A stretch of DNA of 64,000 bases from positions 1 through 64,000 of the forward strand of contig NZ_LWBU01000091.1 of the NCBI RefSeq assembly GCF_001646665.1, read 5' to 3'. The notes beneath the pieces were generated by a model, which saw nothing but the letters and a program-made list of their open reading frames with translations, ran no database searches and was not told the DNA's origin. Source of the stretch: Streptomyces noursei (GTDB lineage: Bacteria > Actinomycetota > Actinomycetes > Streptomycetales > Streptomycetaceae). Made by a program: the position numbers and the translations under genes. Within the stretch, counting starts at the first letter, position 1; the number at the start of each line of letters is the position of its first letter. Shown in pieces: positions 18,298 to 27,095 of the stretch.

Positions 18298-19698
18298 TCA
18301 GCCCTGGGCGGCGATACGGGCGAGGCGCTGGGCCTCGTCCCGGGTGGAGCGCGCGATGGCGTCCTCGTCGACCGTCAGCAGACGGTTGTCCGCGACGATC
18401 TGCTTGCCGTTGACGAACGAGGCGGTGACCGGGGCCGCCGCACCGAAGACGAGGGCGGTCACCGGGTCGGCGATGGAGGCGTGGGCGAGCGTGTCCAGCT
18501 TCCACAGCACCAGGTCGGCGAGCTTGCCGGCCTCCAGGGAGCCGATCTGGGAGGCCCGCCCGAGGACCTGGGCGCCGCCGTACGTGCCGAGGCGCAGGGC
18601 CTGGCGGGCGTTGAGCGCGGCTTCCCGGTGCACCGGGTTGAGGCGGTTGATCAGCAGGGCGTTGCGCAGCTCGGTGTGGAGCTCACCGGACTCGTTGGAG
18701 GCGGTGCCGTCGACGCCGAGGCCCACCGGGACGCCGGCCTTGAGCATGTCGGGTACGCGGGCGATGCCGGCGGCGAGCCGGGCGTTGGACGAGGGGCAGT
18801 GGGCGACACCGGTCCTCGTCCGGGCGAAGGCCTCGATGTCGGAGTCGTTCATGTGGACGCAGTGCGCCATCCACACGTCCTCGCCGAGCCAGCCGGTGGA
18901 CTCGAAGTAGTCGGTGGGACCCATGCCGAACAGTTCCTTGCAGAACTGCTCCTCCTCCACGGTCTCCGACCCGTGGGTGTGCAGGCGCACGCCGAGGCGG
19001 CGGGCCAGCTCGGCACCCTGCTTGAGCAGTTCGGTGGAGACGGAGAACGGCGAGCAGGGCGCGACGGCGACCTGGGTCATGGCGTCGAAGGAGGCGTCGT
19101 GGTGCTTCCTGACGGTCTCCTCAGTAGCGGCGAGGGCGCCTTCGAGGGTCTCGACGGCGAAGTCCGGCGGCAGGCCGCCGTCCTTCTCGCTGCGGTCCAT
19201 GGAGCCGCGGGCGAGGGTGAAGCGGACACCCATCTCGGAGGCGGCCTTGATGATCGCGCCGGACAGGTCGCCGGAGTCCTTGGGGTAGACGTAGTGGTGG
19301 TCCATGGCGGTGGTGACGCCGCCGCGGGCCATCATGCCCAGGGACCCCTGGGCCGCCGCGTACCCCATCTGCTCGTCGATGCGCGCCCACGTCGGGTAGA
19401 GCGCGACGAGCCAGTTGAAGAGGTTGTGGTCGGTGGCCAGTCCGCGGGTGATCCACTGGTAGAAGTGGTGGTGCGTGTTGATCAGGCCGGGGGTGACGAG
19501 GTGGCCGGTGGCGTCGATGCGGCGTACGACGTTCTCCAGGCCCTCGGGGGCCTTGCCCGCTCCGACGGACTCGATCCTGTTGTCCGCGATGACGAGGTGA
19601 CCCGAGGCGTACTCGGTGTCGTTGGCGTCGACGGTCGCGATCGCACAGTTCTCGATCACGATGCGCTGGTTAGCGGTCCGGGCTGCCGAAGGTGCCAT
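18298..19698 (-). CDS. 8-oxoguanine deaminase
   Basis: This 466-residue amidohydrolase hydrolyses 8-oxoguanine to urate and ammonia. Metal-binding HHH at 76-78 (GLINTHHHFY) and later LHTHGSET, HCVHMND and GLGVDGTAS blocks match the ATZ/TRZ-type subgroup that contains 8-oxoguanine deaminase. The ATG at 19698 has AAGGAAG upstream. Its place directly behind the urate-oxidation genes supports urate as product. A guanine or other triazine-type substrate is possible. The reading frame stays open upstream through the permease remnant but is not coding there. Confidence 0.85.
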   Translation of the reverse strand: MAPSAARTANQRIVIENCAIATVDANDTEYASGHLVIADNRIESVGAGKAPEGLENVVRRIDATGHLVTPGLINTHHHFYQWITRGLATDHNLFNWLVALYPTWARIDEQMGYAAAQGSLGMMARGGVTTAMDHHYVYPKDSGDLSGAIIKAASEMGVRFTLARGSMDRSEKDGGLPPDFAVETLEGALAATEETVRKHHDASFDAMTQVAVAPCSPFSVSTELLKQGAELARRLGVRLHTHGSETVEEEQFCKELFGMGPTDYFESTGWLGEDVWMAHCVHMNDSDIEAFARTRTGVAHCPSSNARLAAGIARVPDMLKAGVPVGLGVDGTASNESGELHTELRNALLINRLNPVHREAALNARQALRLGTYGGAQVLGRASQIGSLEAGKLADLVLWKLDTLAHASIADPVTALVFGAAAPVTASFVNGKQIVADNRLLTVDEDAIARSTRDEAQRLARIAAQG

Positions 19699-19778
19699 GG
19701 TGCTTCCTTCTTCTTTCGATGGCAGTGGCTGGGGGTCCCCCTGGACGAAGACCTTGGGGGAGAGGGCACGGCAGGACC

Positions 19779-20270
19779 CTAGGAGGATTTGAGTGCCGGG
19801 GCCATGTGGCGGCTCCGGGTGCCGAGGTGGTGGAAGAACAGGTTCAGGCCCGGGGCGCCGGTCTCGGCGCGGGCGGGCATCGGCGCGATGCCGGCGGAGG
19901 AGGCGGTGTCGACGGACGGCAGCCGGTTCCCGGCGAAGTTCGTGACGCCGAGGGTCTGGAGGACGGTGGCGAGACCGGCGATGAGCAGGCTCGCCGCGAT
20001 CAGCCGGGTCTTCCCGGCGGCGTCCGGGCCGACGGCCTGGCCGATGATGAGCGGAGGGGTGACCACGCCCGCGTACAGGGCGGCGATGTGCTGGGGCGCG
20101 GCGGGGACGAGCCGCGGGAAGGGGAGCTTTTCGTCCACCGGGTGACCGGTGGTCTTCTCCGGTGGGGGAACACGGGCCTTCTGCTGCCGGCCCCGATGCA
20201 GGCTGTGCCATTGCTGGTCCCTCCGGTCCGGTGCCGCCCCGCCCTTCGTCAGGGCGGGCGGGGCGGTCAA
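19779..20270 (-). pseudogene. NCS2 permease remnant with a large internal deletion
   Basis: The translated frame matches the start of the intact permease (HPVDEKLPFP, HIAALYAGVVTPPLIIGQAVG, LIAGLATVLQTLGV). About 90 residues later it jumps to the permease C-terminal region (LNLFFHHLG against LNLVFNHLG). Roughly 340 residues of transmembrane core are missing and the frame is kept. The start is unclear (a TTG at 20270). It lies between uricase and the deaminase, so it may still be transcribed, but it cannot form a transporter. Confidence 0.8.
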
Positions 20271-20281
20271 CGGTCGGGCGG

Positions 20282-21205
20282 TCAGAGGTTGGTCATGTCG
20301 ACCGGGATCCGCGGCTCCACACCGTCCCGGAGGATGGTGGCCTCGATGAGGCCGTAGGGGCGGTCGGCCGCGAAGTAGACCTCGTTGTCGTTCTTCAGCC
20401 CGAACGGCTCGAGGTCGACCAGGAAGTGGTGCTTGTTCGGCAGGGAGAAGCGCACCTCGTCGATCTCCGACCGGTTGTTGATGATGCGCGAGCCCATCTG
20501 GTACAGCGTCTGCTGGAGCGACAGCGAGTACGTCTCGGCGAAGGCCTGGAGCATGTGCTTCCTGACCTGCTCGTAGGACTTCTCCCAGTTGGGCATCCGC
20601 TGCTCGTCGTCGGTCCAGTTGAACCGCCAGCGGCCGGAGACCTGGGTGGCGAGGATGCGGTCGTACGCCTCCTGGAGGGTCGTGTACTTGTCCTTCACGT
20701 ACCCCCAGAACTCCGAGTTGGTGGAGTTCATGACGACCAGGTCCTTCAGGCCGGATATGACCTGCCAGTTGTCGCCGTCGTAGGTGATCTCGGTGACGCG
20801 GGTCTCCTGGCCCTTGCGGACGAAGGAGTGCTTGACCTCGTCGGCGCCGATGAACTTGGAGTTGGCGTCGGAGGTCTCGATGCGCTCCCAGGCGTACTCC
20901 TCGATGCGGATGCGCGCCTGGTGGATCGGCTCCTGCGACGTCACGAAGTGACGGGCGAGGTGGATGCCGAACTGCTCGGCGGACTCGATGCCGTGCTCCT
21001 TGGCGAACGCGTACACCGTGTTCTTGGTGGTGTCGGTCGGCAGGACGTTGGCGTTCGAGCCGGAGTAGTGGACGTCGTCCATGTCGCCGGAGAGGGCGAC
21101 CGAGACGTTCAGGTCCTTGATGTGGTGGGTGTCGCCGTCCCGCGTGATCCTGACGACGCGGTTCTCTGCTTTGCCGTACTGGTTCTGGCCGAGAATCGTG
21201 GGCAT
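20282..21205 (-). CDS. pucL: urate oxidase (uricase)
   Basis: This 307-residue cofactor-free uricase oxidises urate to 5-hydroxyisourate with release of H2O2. Two tandem T-fold halves are visible. Active-site blocks are LPTDTTKNTVYAFAKEH (Thr/Lys pair), the Arg/Gln region around FNWTDDEQ and SLQQTLYQMG, and the C-terminal NKHHFLVDLEPFGLKNDNEVY. It follows pucM by 7 bp, so it is in the same operon as uraD and pucM. The H2O2 it makes explains the shared operator with the catalase gene. Confidence 0.97.
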   Translation of the reverse strand: MPTILGQNQYGKAENRVVRITRDGDTHHIKDLNVSVALSGDMDDVHYSGSNANVLPTDTTKNTVYAFAKEHGIESAEQFGIHLARHFVTSQEPIHQARIRIEEYAWERIETSDANSKFIGADEVKHSFVRKGQETRVTEITYDGDNWQVISGLKDLVVMNSTNSEFWGYVKDKYTTLQEAYDRILATQVSGRWRFNWTDDEQRMPNWEKSYEQVRKHMLQAFAETYSLSLQQTLYQMGSRIINNRSEIDEVRFSLPNKHHFLVDLEPFGLKNDNEVYFAADRPYGLIEATILRDGVEPRIPVDMTNL

Positions 21206-21212
21206 GTGTCTG

Positions 21213-21617
21213 CTAGCTCCCTCGGTAAACGGAGTAGCCGAACGGGTTGAGCAGCAGCGGTACGTGGTAGTGCTCGCCCGGTACGACGGCGAACGTGATC
21301 GCCACCTCCGGGAAGAACGCGCCGCTGTCCCTTACGCGGGGGGCGTCCTGCTGCGCCTCGGCTTGCTTCACTGTCTTGTTCGAACGCGTGAAGTACGCCT
21401 CGGTCTCGAAGTCGAGGCGTACGTGGGTGGTGCCTTCCGGCAGGGCCGGCAGGTCCTTGCAGCGCCCGTCCGCGTCGGTCGCCGAAGCCCCGAGCGCCAC
21501 CCACGAGGCGCCGGGCCCGCTGCGGGCCGACAGGGCGATGGCGACGCCCTCGGCGGGGCGGCCGATGCTGGTGTCCAGGATGTGCGTGGACACCGACGCG
21601 GTGGTCGCGGTGCTCAT
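21213..21617 (-). CDS. pucM: 5-hydroxyisourate hydrolase
   Basis: This 134-residue transthyretin-like protein hydrolyses 5-hydroxyisourate to OHCU. The family hallmarks are present: His in STHILDTSIGRPA, Arg in VRLDFETEAYF, His in GEHYHVPLLLNPFGYS and the C-terminal tetrapeptide YRGS. Its ATG overlaps the uraD stop (ATGA). It acts between uricase and UraD in converting urate to S-allantoin. Confidence 0.97.
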   Translation of the reverse strand: MSTATTASVSTHILDTSIGRPAEGVAIALSARSGPGASWVALGASATDADGRCKDLPALPEGTTHVRLDFETEAYFTRSNKTVKQAEAQQDAPRVRDSGAFFPEVAITFAVVPGEHYHVPLLLNPFGYSVYRGS

Positions 21618-22159
21618 GCGGCGCTCTCTTCCTCTGCGAGACGGGTCAGCCGGATACGGTTGATCTTGCCCAGTTCGGTGCGGACGATCTCCCGCTCCTC
21701 CTCGGGCGAGTTCCCGATCCGGGTCCGGACCGCGTCGCGCATCTGCTCGCCGGTCCTACCGGTGGCGCAGATCAGGAAGACGTGTCCGAACTTCTCCTGG
21801 TAGGCCAGGTTCAGTTCGAGCATCTCGGCCTTGAGGTCCTCGGAGGCGCCGGCCATCCCGCTCTGTTCGCGGGAGGAGGTCGGGTCTCCGGGCTTGGGGC
21901 GGCCGATCGGCGGGTGCCCCGCCATCGCCTCGGCGAGGTCCTCCGCGGTCAGCTCGGCCGTGGCGGCGTCGCCGGCGAGAAGGAGGGCCTCGACGGTGGC
22001 GTACGGGCGCTGGGCGAGCAGCTTGCTCCCCCATGCCGAGCTGGCACACACCTCGTGCAGCGCGGCGAGCGCGTCGCCTTCGGCGGAGGTGTTCAACCGG
22101 GTGAGGCCCGCGGGTGGTTCGGGGGTGTCCCCCGAAAGGCGCTGTGTACTCGAAGTCAC
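21614..22159 (-). CDS. uraD: OHCU decarboxylase
   Basis: This 181-residue enzyme decarboxylates 2-oxo-4-hydroxy-4-carboxy-5-ureidoimidazoline to S-allantoin. The signature AGHPPIGRP with the catalytic His and the later FGHVFLICATGRTGEQM block are clear. The GTG at 22159 has GGAGG 5 nt upstream. The open frame continues to 22279, but that stretch is the promoter (-10 at 22205-22210, -35 at 22229-22234), which rules out the longer version. It is the first gene of the uraD-pucM-pucL operon. Confidence 0.93.
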   Translation of the reverse strand: MTSSTQRLSGDTPEPPAGLTRLNTSAEGDALAALHEVCASSAWGSKLLAQRPYATVEALLLAGDAATAELTAEDLAEAMAGHPPIGRPKPGDPTSSREQSGMAGASEDLKAEMLELNLAYQEKFGHVFLICATGRTGEQMRDAVRTRIGNSPEEEREIVRTELGKINRIRLTRLAEEESAA

Positions 22160-22204
22160 GGGAGCCTCCGTGGCTGTTTTCCTGTGCTTGGACGGGCTGC
22201 GGAT

Positions 22205-22247
22205 AGCTAACGCCCTGGCGCAACGCCCCGTCAACACTTTGTTGAAA
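22205..22247 (-). promoter_or_regulatory. uraD operon promoter and operator
   Basis: On the minus strand TTGACG (22229-22234) and TTAGCT (22205-22210) are separated by 18 bp. The operator TTTCAACAAAGTGTTGAC (22230-22247) contains the inverted repeat TCAACA-N3-TGTTGA and covers the -35. It is identical to the catalase site in 17 of 18 positions, with the same -35 overlap and the same 18-bp spacing. Repression, or activation at the -35, by a shared factor is inferred. Confidence 0.75.
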
Positions 22248-22264
22248 CTTCGGTGACACAAAAG

Positions 22265-22292
22265 CCGCCGTCCCGGCATACGGACGGCGGCC
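22265..22292 (-). terminator. terminator of the HTH gene
   Basis: A perfect 10-bp stem (GCCGCCGTCC/GGACGGCGGC) with an 8-nt loop is followed on the minus strand by TTTT. It separates the HTH regulator gene from the uraD promoter. Confidence 0.8.
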
Positions 22293-22311
22293 GACTGCGC
22301 GCTGTGCTCAG

Positions 22312-22689
22312 CTACTCACTCTTCGCCGCATTCTCCCTGTTCAGGTAGTTGTAGACGGTGAAGCGGCTGACGCCCAGAGCGCCCGCGACCGTCTCCACCC
22401 CGTGGCGGACGGAGAACGCGCCCCGTGCCTCCAGGGTACGGACGACCGCCTGCTTGGTCTTGCGGTCCAGCTCCGACAGCGGCTTGCCGTGCCGGCGCTC
22501 CATCGCCGCGAGGATGTGGTCCAGCGAGTCGGCGAGCTGCGGCAGCCTGACGGCGAGCACGTCCTCGCCCTCCCAGGCCAGGACGACGTCGTCGTCCCCG
22601 GCCTGGTCCGGCGCCAGCATCCTGCCGCCCATCGCGTCCACCAGCGGCTTCACCGCGGCGACCAGGGGGTGGTCTCCCGGCTCGGTCAC
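22312..22689 (-). CDS. YheO-like HTH transcriptional regulator
   Basis: This 125-residue protein has a C-terminal helix-turn-helix like that of YheO/DauR proteins (HTH_22): ELDRKTKQAVVRTLEARGAF, then VAGALGVSRFTVYNYLNREN. The N-terminal 60 residues could form a small ligand-binding region. The GTG at 22689 overlaps the upstream stop (GTGA). It lies just ahead of the urate operon, making it the best in-window candidate to read the TTTCAACAAA-type operators at uraD and the catalase gene; this is inference. The C-terminal similarity is clear, the role is not proven. Confidence 0.75.
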   Translation of the reverse strand: MTEPGDHPLVAAVKPLVDAMGGRMLAPDQAGDDDVVLAWEGEDVLAVRLPQLADSLDHILAAMERRHGKPLSELDRKTKQAVVRTLEARGAFSVRHGVETVAGALGVSRFTVYNYLNRENAAKSE

Positions 22690-22949
22690 TTGTCGCCCTC
22701 CCCGGCCTCGCCGATCACGTTGACCTGCAGCGACACCCGGGTGGCACCCGCGCCCAGGGACCGGCGGAGGAGGGCGTCGACCGCGGTGAGCACCGCGTCC
22801 GCGCCGCCTTCGGCGGTGTTGCCGAACGGCCCCACGTCCACGGCGTCCAGATCGGCCGCCTGGATGACCTCGCGGGCCACGACCGCGTGCGCGGGTGCCT
22901 CGTCGAGGTCGAAGGGCTCTGTTGTGAACTCCACTCTCAGTCGCTGCAT
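22686..22949 (-). CDS. small thiamine-binding-like (MTH1187-type) protein
   Basis: This 87-residue ferredoxin-fold protein resembles the MTH1187/YkoF-like thiamine-binding family. It shows an N-terminal beta strand RLRVEFTTEPF, VGPFGNTAEGGADAVL mid-protein and a final strand TRVSLQVNVIGE. Similarity to that family is moderate and judged by eye. It is coupled by GTGA to the HTH regulator, so it may modulate that protein or bind a small ligand. No catalytic residues stand out. Confidence 0.55.
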   Translation of the reverse strand: MQRLRVEFTTEPFDLDEAPAHAVVAREVIQAADLDAVDVGPFGNTAEGGADAVLTAVDALLRRSLGAGATRVSLQVNVIGEAGEGDK

Positions 22950-23262
22950 GCCCCCACGTTAAGCAATGCCGCCCGCGCCCCGCGACGGGCGGCGGGTGGA
23001 GCGGACGGGGGGGGACGCCTTCCGGGGCGGGGCTCCGCGCGGGCGGTCCCTGCCCGCGCCTGTCGCGGGCCGGCCGCGGGGCGGGCGCGGGGCGGACGGG
23101 AGCCGGGCGCGGGACAGGAGCGGGCCGGGTGCGCGGGCACGGGGCGGACGGGTGAACGCGCAGGTCACGGCGGTGACGACGGGCGGCGACTGTAGCGCCG
23201 TACAAGCGCCCGGGGCACCTTTCGGGGCATCGCCCGGAAGGCGCCTTTTTTGAGCGGCGCTC
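22950..23262. other. divergent spacer between regulator and hyi
   Basis: This stretch of about 310 bases has no convincing gene. It is very GC-rich (22978-23160), then has a short AAGGCGCC-T6 element (23238-23251) that could be a weak terminator before the hyi promoter. The divergent promoter for the small protein/HTH pair must lie here, but no clear -35/-10 pair was found. Confidence 0.4.
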
Positions 23263-23327
23263 TTGACAGCCCTCCTCCCCGACAGGCAATCTTCCGTTAA
23301 GCAGAAACGAACTTCCGCAATACGGAA
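23263..23327 (+). promoter_or_regulatory. hyi promoter with tandem operators
   Basis: TTGACA (23263-23268) and CAATCT (23287-23292) form a promoter with 18-bp spacing. The -10 is followed at once by TTCCGTTAAGCAGAA (23292-23306) and, 21 bp further on, TTCCGCAATACGGAA (23313-23327). Both 15-mers share TTCCG-N5-CrGAA symmetry and lie on the same helix face. The gcl promoter has the same pair in the same order. The position over and after the start site suggests a repressor, plausibly an IclR-type AllR/GclR-like protein encoded outside the window. Confidence 0.75.
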
Positions 23328-23344
23328 GGAGCGCCGAACCCCTC

Positions 23345-24184
23345 ATGGGATACACGGACCAGCGCTTCAATGTGAACCTGTCGATCCTCTTCACCGAACT
23401 CCCGCTCCTGGAGCGCCCCGCGGCCGCCGCCGCGGCCGGCTTCACCGCGGTCGAGCTGTGGTGGCCCTGGATCGAGACGCCGACGCCCGACCAGAGCGAG
23501 CTCGACGCCCTGAAGAAGGCTCTGGACGACGCCGGCACCCAGCTGGTCGGCCTGAACTTCTACGCCGGACAGCTGCCCGGTCCGGACCGCGGCGCCCTGT
23601 CCGTCCCCGGTGAGGAGTCGGACCGCTTCCGCACCAACATCGACGTGGCCGCGGACTTCGCCGCCTCCGTCGGCTGCAAGGCGCTCAACGCCCTGTACGG
23701 CAACCGCGTCGACGGCGTCGACCCGGCCGCACAGGACGAGCTGGCGCTGGAGAACCTGGTCCTCGCCGCCCGCGCGGCCGACCGGATCGGCGCGATCCTC
23801 CTGATCGAGGCACTGAACAAGCCGGAGTCGCCGCGCTACCCGCTGGTGAGCGCCCCGGCCGCGATCGAGGTCGTCGACCGGGTCAACGCGGCCACGGGAC
23901 TCGGCAACGCCAAGTTCCTGCTGGACCTCTACCACCTGTCGATGAACGGCGAGGACCTGCCCGAGGTCATCGAGAAGTACACCGCCAGGACCGGCCACGT
24001 CCAGATCGCCGACAACCCGGGCCGCGGCGCGCCGGGCACCGGCGACCTCGACCTCGCCGGGCTCCTCGACCGCCTGAAGAAGGCCGGTTACGAGGGCTGG
24101 GTCGGCCTGGAGTACAAGGCCGGCGACCGCCCGAGCGCGGAGAGCTTCGAGTGGCTTCCGCGGCCGCAGCGCGCGGCCAACTGA
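23345..24184 (+). CDS. hyi: hydroxypyruvate isomerase
   Basis: This 279-residue TIM-barrel enzyme of the Hyi family interconverts hydroxypyruvate and tartronate semialdehyde. Typical blocks include NVNLSILFTELPLLERPA, AAGFTAVELWWPW, ILLIEALNKPESPRYPLVS (metal Glu), FLLDLYHLSMNGEDL, HVQIADNPGRGAPGTG and VGLEYKA (second metal Glu). It precedes glxR by 34 bp and is likely cotranscribed with it. The pair with gcl forms the glycerate pathway that assimilates glyoxylate from allantoin. Confidence 0.95.
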   Translation: MGYTDQRFNVNLSILFTELPLLERPAAAAAAGFTAVELWWPWIETPTPDQSELDALKKALDDAGTQLVGLNFYAGQLPGPDRGALSVPGEESDRFRTNIDVAADFAASVGCKALNALYGNRVDGVDPAAQDELALENLVLAARAADRIGAILLIEALNKPESPRYPLVSAPAAIEVVDRVNAATGLGNAKFLLDLYHLSMNGEDLPEVIEKYTARTGHVQIADNPGRGAPGTGDLDLAGLLDRLKKAGYEGWVGLEYKAGDRPSAESFEWLPRPQRAAN

Positions 24185-24218
24185 CTTCACGTACAACAGC
24201 TTTGAGAGAGGTACCCTC

Positions 24219-25109
24219 ATGAGCACGCTCCCCAGGATCGCGTGGATCGGTCTCGGCATCATGGGCTCGCCCATGTCCGAGAACCTGCTGAAGGCCGGCT
24301 ACCCGGTCACCGGCTACACGCTGGAGCAGGACAAACTGGACCGGCTGGCGAAGGCCGGCGGCACGGCCGCGAAGTCGATCGCCGAGGCGGTCGCCGACGC
24401 GGACGTGATCATCACCATGGTCCCCGCGTCCCCGCAGGTCGAGGCCATCGCCTACGGCCCCGAGGGCATCCTCGAGAACGCCAGGCGGGGCGCCCTGCTG
24501 ATCGACATGTCCTCGATCACCCCGCAGACCTCCGTCGACCTGGCCAAGGCCGCCGCCGACAAGGGCATCCGGGTACTGGACGCCCCGGTGTCCGGCGGTG
24601 AGGCCGGCGCCATCGAGGCCGTTCTGTCGATCATGGTCGGCGGCGAGCAGGCCGACTTCGACGCCGCGCTGCCGATCCTCGAAGCGCTCGGCAAGACCAT
24701 CGTCCTGTGCGGCCCGCACGGCTCCGGCCAGACGGTGAAGGCCGCCAACCAGCTGATCGTCGCCGTCAACATCCAGGCGTGCGCCGAGGCCGTGGTCTTC
24801 CTGGAGAAGTCCGGTGTCGACCTCAAGGCGGCCCTGGACGTCCTCAACGGCGGCCTCGCCGGCTCGACCGTGCTCACCCGCAAGAAGGACAACTTCCTGA
24901 ACCGGGACTTCGCCCCCGGCTTCCGCATCGACCTGCACCACAAGGACATGGGCATCGTGACCGACGCCGCCCGCAACGTCGGTGCCGCGCTCCCGGTCGG
25001 CGCCGTGGTCGCCCAGCTGGTCGCCTCGCTGCGCGCCCAGGGCGACGGCGGGCTGGACCACTCCGCGCTGCTGCGCGCCGTCGAGCGCCTCTCCGGCTCG
25101 CAGGTCTGA
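24219..25109 (+). CDS. glxR: tartronate semialdehyde reductase
   Basis: This 296-residue beta-hydroxyacid dehydrogenase reduces tartronate semialdehyde (2-hydroxy-3-oxopropionate) to D-glycerate with NAD(P)H. The Rossmann motif GLGIMGSPM is at 11-19, the substrate motif [11 protein letters not shown] at 121-131, and the catalytic Lys174 lies in [20 protein letters not shown] ribosome site precedes the ATG. It is downstream of hyi and next to gcl functionally. Family members use related substrates, but the neighbours make this assignment firm. Confidence 0.93.
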   Translation: MSTLPRIAWIGLGIMGSPMSENLLKAGYPVTGYTLEQDKLDRLAKAGGTAAKSIAEAVADADVIITMVPASPQVEAIAYGPEGILENARRGALLIDMSSITPQTSVDLAKAAADKGIRVLDAPVSGGEAGAIEAVLSIMVGGEQADFDAALPILEALGKTIVLCGPHGSGQTVKAANQLIVAVNIQACAEAVVFLEKSGVDLKAALDVLNGGLAGSTVLTRKKDNFLNRDFAPGFRIDLHHKDMGIVTDAARNVGAALPVGAVVAQLVASLRAQGDGGLDHSALLRAVERLSGSQV

Positions 25110-25203
25110 GCCTTCCGGCTCCCCCCGATCTCCGGGCGGTGTCGTCGCTGACACCTGTCCTGTCGCGCCCAGGCGACGGCGCCGCCCGGAACACCCTCTT
25201 CAC

Positions 25204-25246
25204 TTTCAACAAACTGTTGACGTGAGCTCGAGGCCGTACTTACGCT
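25204..25246 (+). promoter_or_regulatory. catalase promoter and operator
   Basis: The operator TTTCAACAAACTGTTGAC (25204-25221) overlaps the -35 TTGACG (25217-25222). After 18 bp comes TACGCT (25241-25246). The operator differs from the uraD one by a single base, in the same place relative to the -35. Catalase and uricase are thus likely one regulon. Confidence 0.75.
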
Positions 25247-25287
25247 CCTCGCACCGCCAGCAGCCCCGTACGTATCGGAAGGTCACG

Positions 25288-26745
25288 ATGTCGAAGCGCG
25301 TGCTTACGACCGAGTCCGGCGCCCCCGTCGCCGACAACCAGAACTCCGCCACCGCCGGCGTCGGTGGCCCGCTCCTCCTCCAGGACCAGCACCTGCTGGA
25401 GAAGCTCGCCCGCTTCAACCGTGAGCGCATCCCGGAGCGCGTCGTGCACGCCCGCGGTTCCGGTGCGTACGGCTACTTCGAGGTCACCGACGACGTCACC
25501 GCCTACACCAAGGCGGACTTCCTGGGCCAGGTCGGCAAGCGCACGGAGCTGTTCCTCCGCTTCTCCACCGTCGCCGACTCCCTCGGCGGCGCCGACGCGG
25601 TGCGCGACCCGCGCGGCTTCGCGGTGAAGTTCTACACCGAGGAGGGCAACTACGACCTCGTCGGCAACAACACCCCGGTGTTCTTCATCAAGGACCCGAT
25701 CAAGTTCCCCGACTTCATCCACTCGCAGAAGCGCGACCCGTTCACGGGCAAGCAGGAGCCGGACAACGTCTGGGACTTCTGGGCGCACGCCCCCGAGGCC
25801 ACGCACCAGATAACCTGGCTGATGGGCGACCGCGGCATCCCCGCCTCGTACCGCCACATGAACGGCTACGGCTCGCACACCTACCAGTGGACGAACGCCC
25901 AGGGCGAGGCCTTCTTCGTCAAGTACCACTTCAAGACGAACCAGGGCATCCGCTGCCTGTCGTCCGAGCAGGCCGCCGAGGTGGTCGGCAAGGACGCCAA
26001 CTCGCACCAGACCGACCTGCTCCAGGCCATCGAGCGCGGTGTGAACCCCTCGTGGACGCTGTACGTGCAGATCATGCCGGCGCACGAGGCGGCGGACTAC
26101 CGCTTCAACCCGTTCGACCTCACCAAGGTGTGGCCGCACGCCGACTACCCGCTCCAGCGCGTCGGCCGCCTGGTCCTCGACCGCAACCCCGACAACGTCT
26201 TCGCCGAGGTCGAGCAGGCCGCGTTCTCCCCGAACAACTTCGTCCCCGGCATCGGCCCGTCCCCGGACAAGATGCTCCAGGGCCGCCTCTTCGCCTACGC
26301 GGACGCCCACCGCTACCGCCTCGGCGTCAACCACACCCAGCTGCCGGTGAACGCCCCGAAGGCGGCGGTGGCCGACAACTACGGCCGCGACGGCCTGATG
26401 GCCACCCGCAACGGCTCGCGCCACGACAAGAACTACGAGCCCAACTCGTACTCCGGTCCGGCCCAGACCGACGCCGCGCTCTCCGCCCCGCTGGCCGTCG
26501 CCGGGTACACCGGCACGCACGCGGCCCCGCAGCACGTGAAGGACGACGACTTCTTCCAGGCGGGCGAGCTGTACCGGCTGATGTCGGAGGAGGAGAAGTC
26601 CCGCCTCGTGGCGAACATCGCCGGCGGCCTGTCGCAGGTCTCCCGCGAGGACGTCATCGAGAAGAACCTGGCCCACTTCCACGCCGCCGACCCGGACTAC
26701 GGCAGGCGCGTCGAGGAGGCGGTCCGCGCCCTGCGCGAGGACTGA
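25288..26745 (+). CDS. katA: heme catalase
   Basis: This 485-residue small-subunit (clade 3-like) catalase dismutates H2O2. The distal His54 is in [12 protein letters not shown], the active-site Asn in VGNNTPVFF, and the proximal heme Tyr in [14 protein letters not shown]. The ATG at 25288 has GGAAGG upstream; the frame runs further 5' but that part is the promoter. It sits among glyoxylate genes and shares an operator with the uricase operon, so it most likely protects against peroxide made by uricase. Confidence 0.96.
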   Translation: MSKRVLTTESGAPVADNQNSATAGVGGPLLLQDQHLLEKLARFNRERIPERVVHARGSGAYGYFEVTDDVTAYTKADFLGQVGKRTELFLRFSTVADSLGGADAVRDPRGFAVKFYTEEGNYDLVGNNTPVFFIKDPIKFPDFIHSQKRDPFTGKQEPDNVWDFWAHAPEATHQITWLMGDRGIPASYRHMNGYGSHTYQWTNAQGEAFFVKYHFKTNQGIRCLSSEQAAEVVGKDANSHQTDLLQAIERGVNPSWTLYVQIMPAHEAADYRFNPFDLTKVWPHADYPLQRVGRLVLDRNPDNVFAEVEQAAFSPNNFVPGIGPSPDKMLQGRLFAYADAHRYRLGVNHTQLPVNAPKAAVADNYGRDGLMATRNGSRHDKNYEPNSYSGPAQTDAALSAPLAVAGYTGTHAAPQHVKDDDFFQAGELYRLMSEEEKSRLVANIAGGLSQVSREDVIEKNLAHFHAADPDYGRRVEEAVRALRED

Positions 26746-26756
26746 GACCCCAGACC

Positions 26757-26793
26757 GCGTACGGCTCCTGACGGGAGGTCGGAAGCCGTACGC
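26757..26793 (+). terminator. catalase terminator hairpin
   Basis: A perfect 10-bp stem (GCGTACGGCT at 26757-26766, AGCCGTACGC at 26784-26793), extendable by three pairs past one mismatch, begins 11 nt after the catalase stop. Confidence 0.7.
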
Positions 26794-27054
26794 AGTCCGC
26801 ACCGCTTGGCCCGGATGAGGGGTGGCCAACGGTACGGACGGCATGAGGACCGCGGCGGCGAGCGTGCCAGTGCGGTGGTGAGGAAGTCCGTCCCCCTTCT
26901 TGACCTGAAGGAAGGCCGGCCGGAACTCCGTCGCCGCCGCCGCGGTCCCAGCGCCGAACCACCTCCCCACGACCCCCGTCCGGCGGTGCGAACGTCCTGT
27001 CGCGCCAGCCTCGCACCGTCGGACGGCCACAACTCCACACCAACAGAAGAGCCG

Positions 27055-27095
27055 GAGCGCGGAGTCGGGGTTTACGGTCCCCCGGCTCCGCGCTC
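27055..27095. terminator. strong hairpin, probable terminator
   Basis: A 16-bp stem with one mismatch (27055-27070 with 27080-27095) is followed by TTCTT on the plus strand. It lies 310 bp after the catalase gene and 160 bp beyond the stop of the convergent small gene, so it may stop readthrough from either side. Confidence 0.6.
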
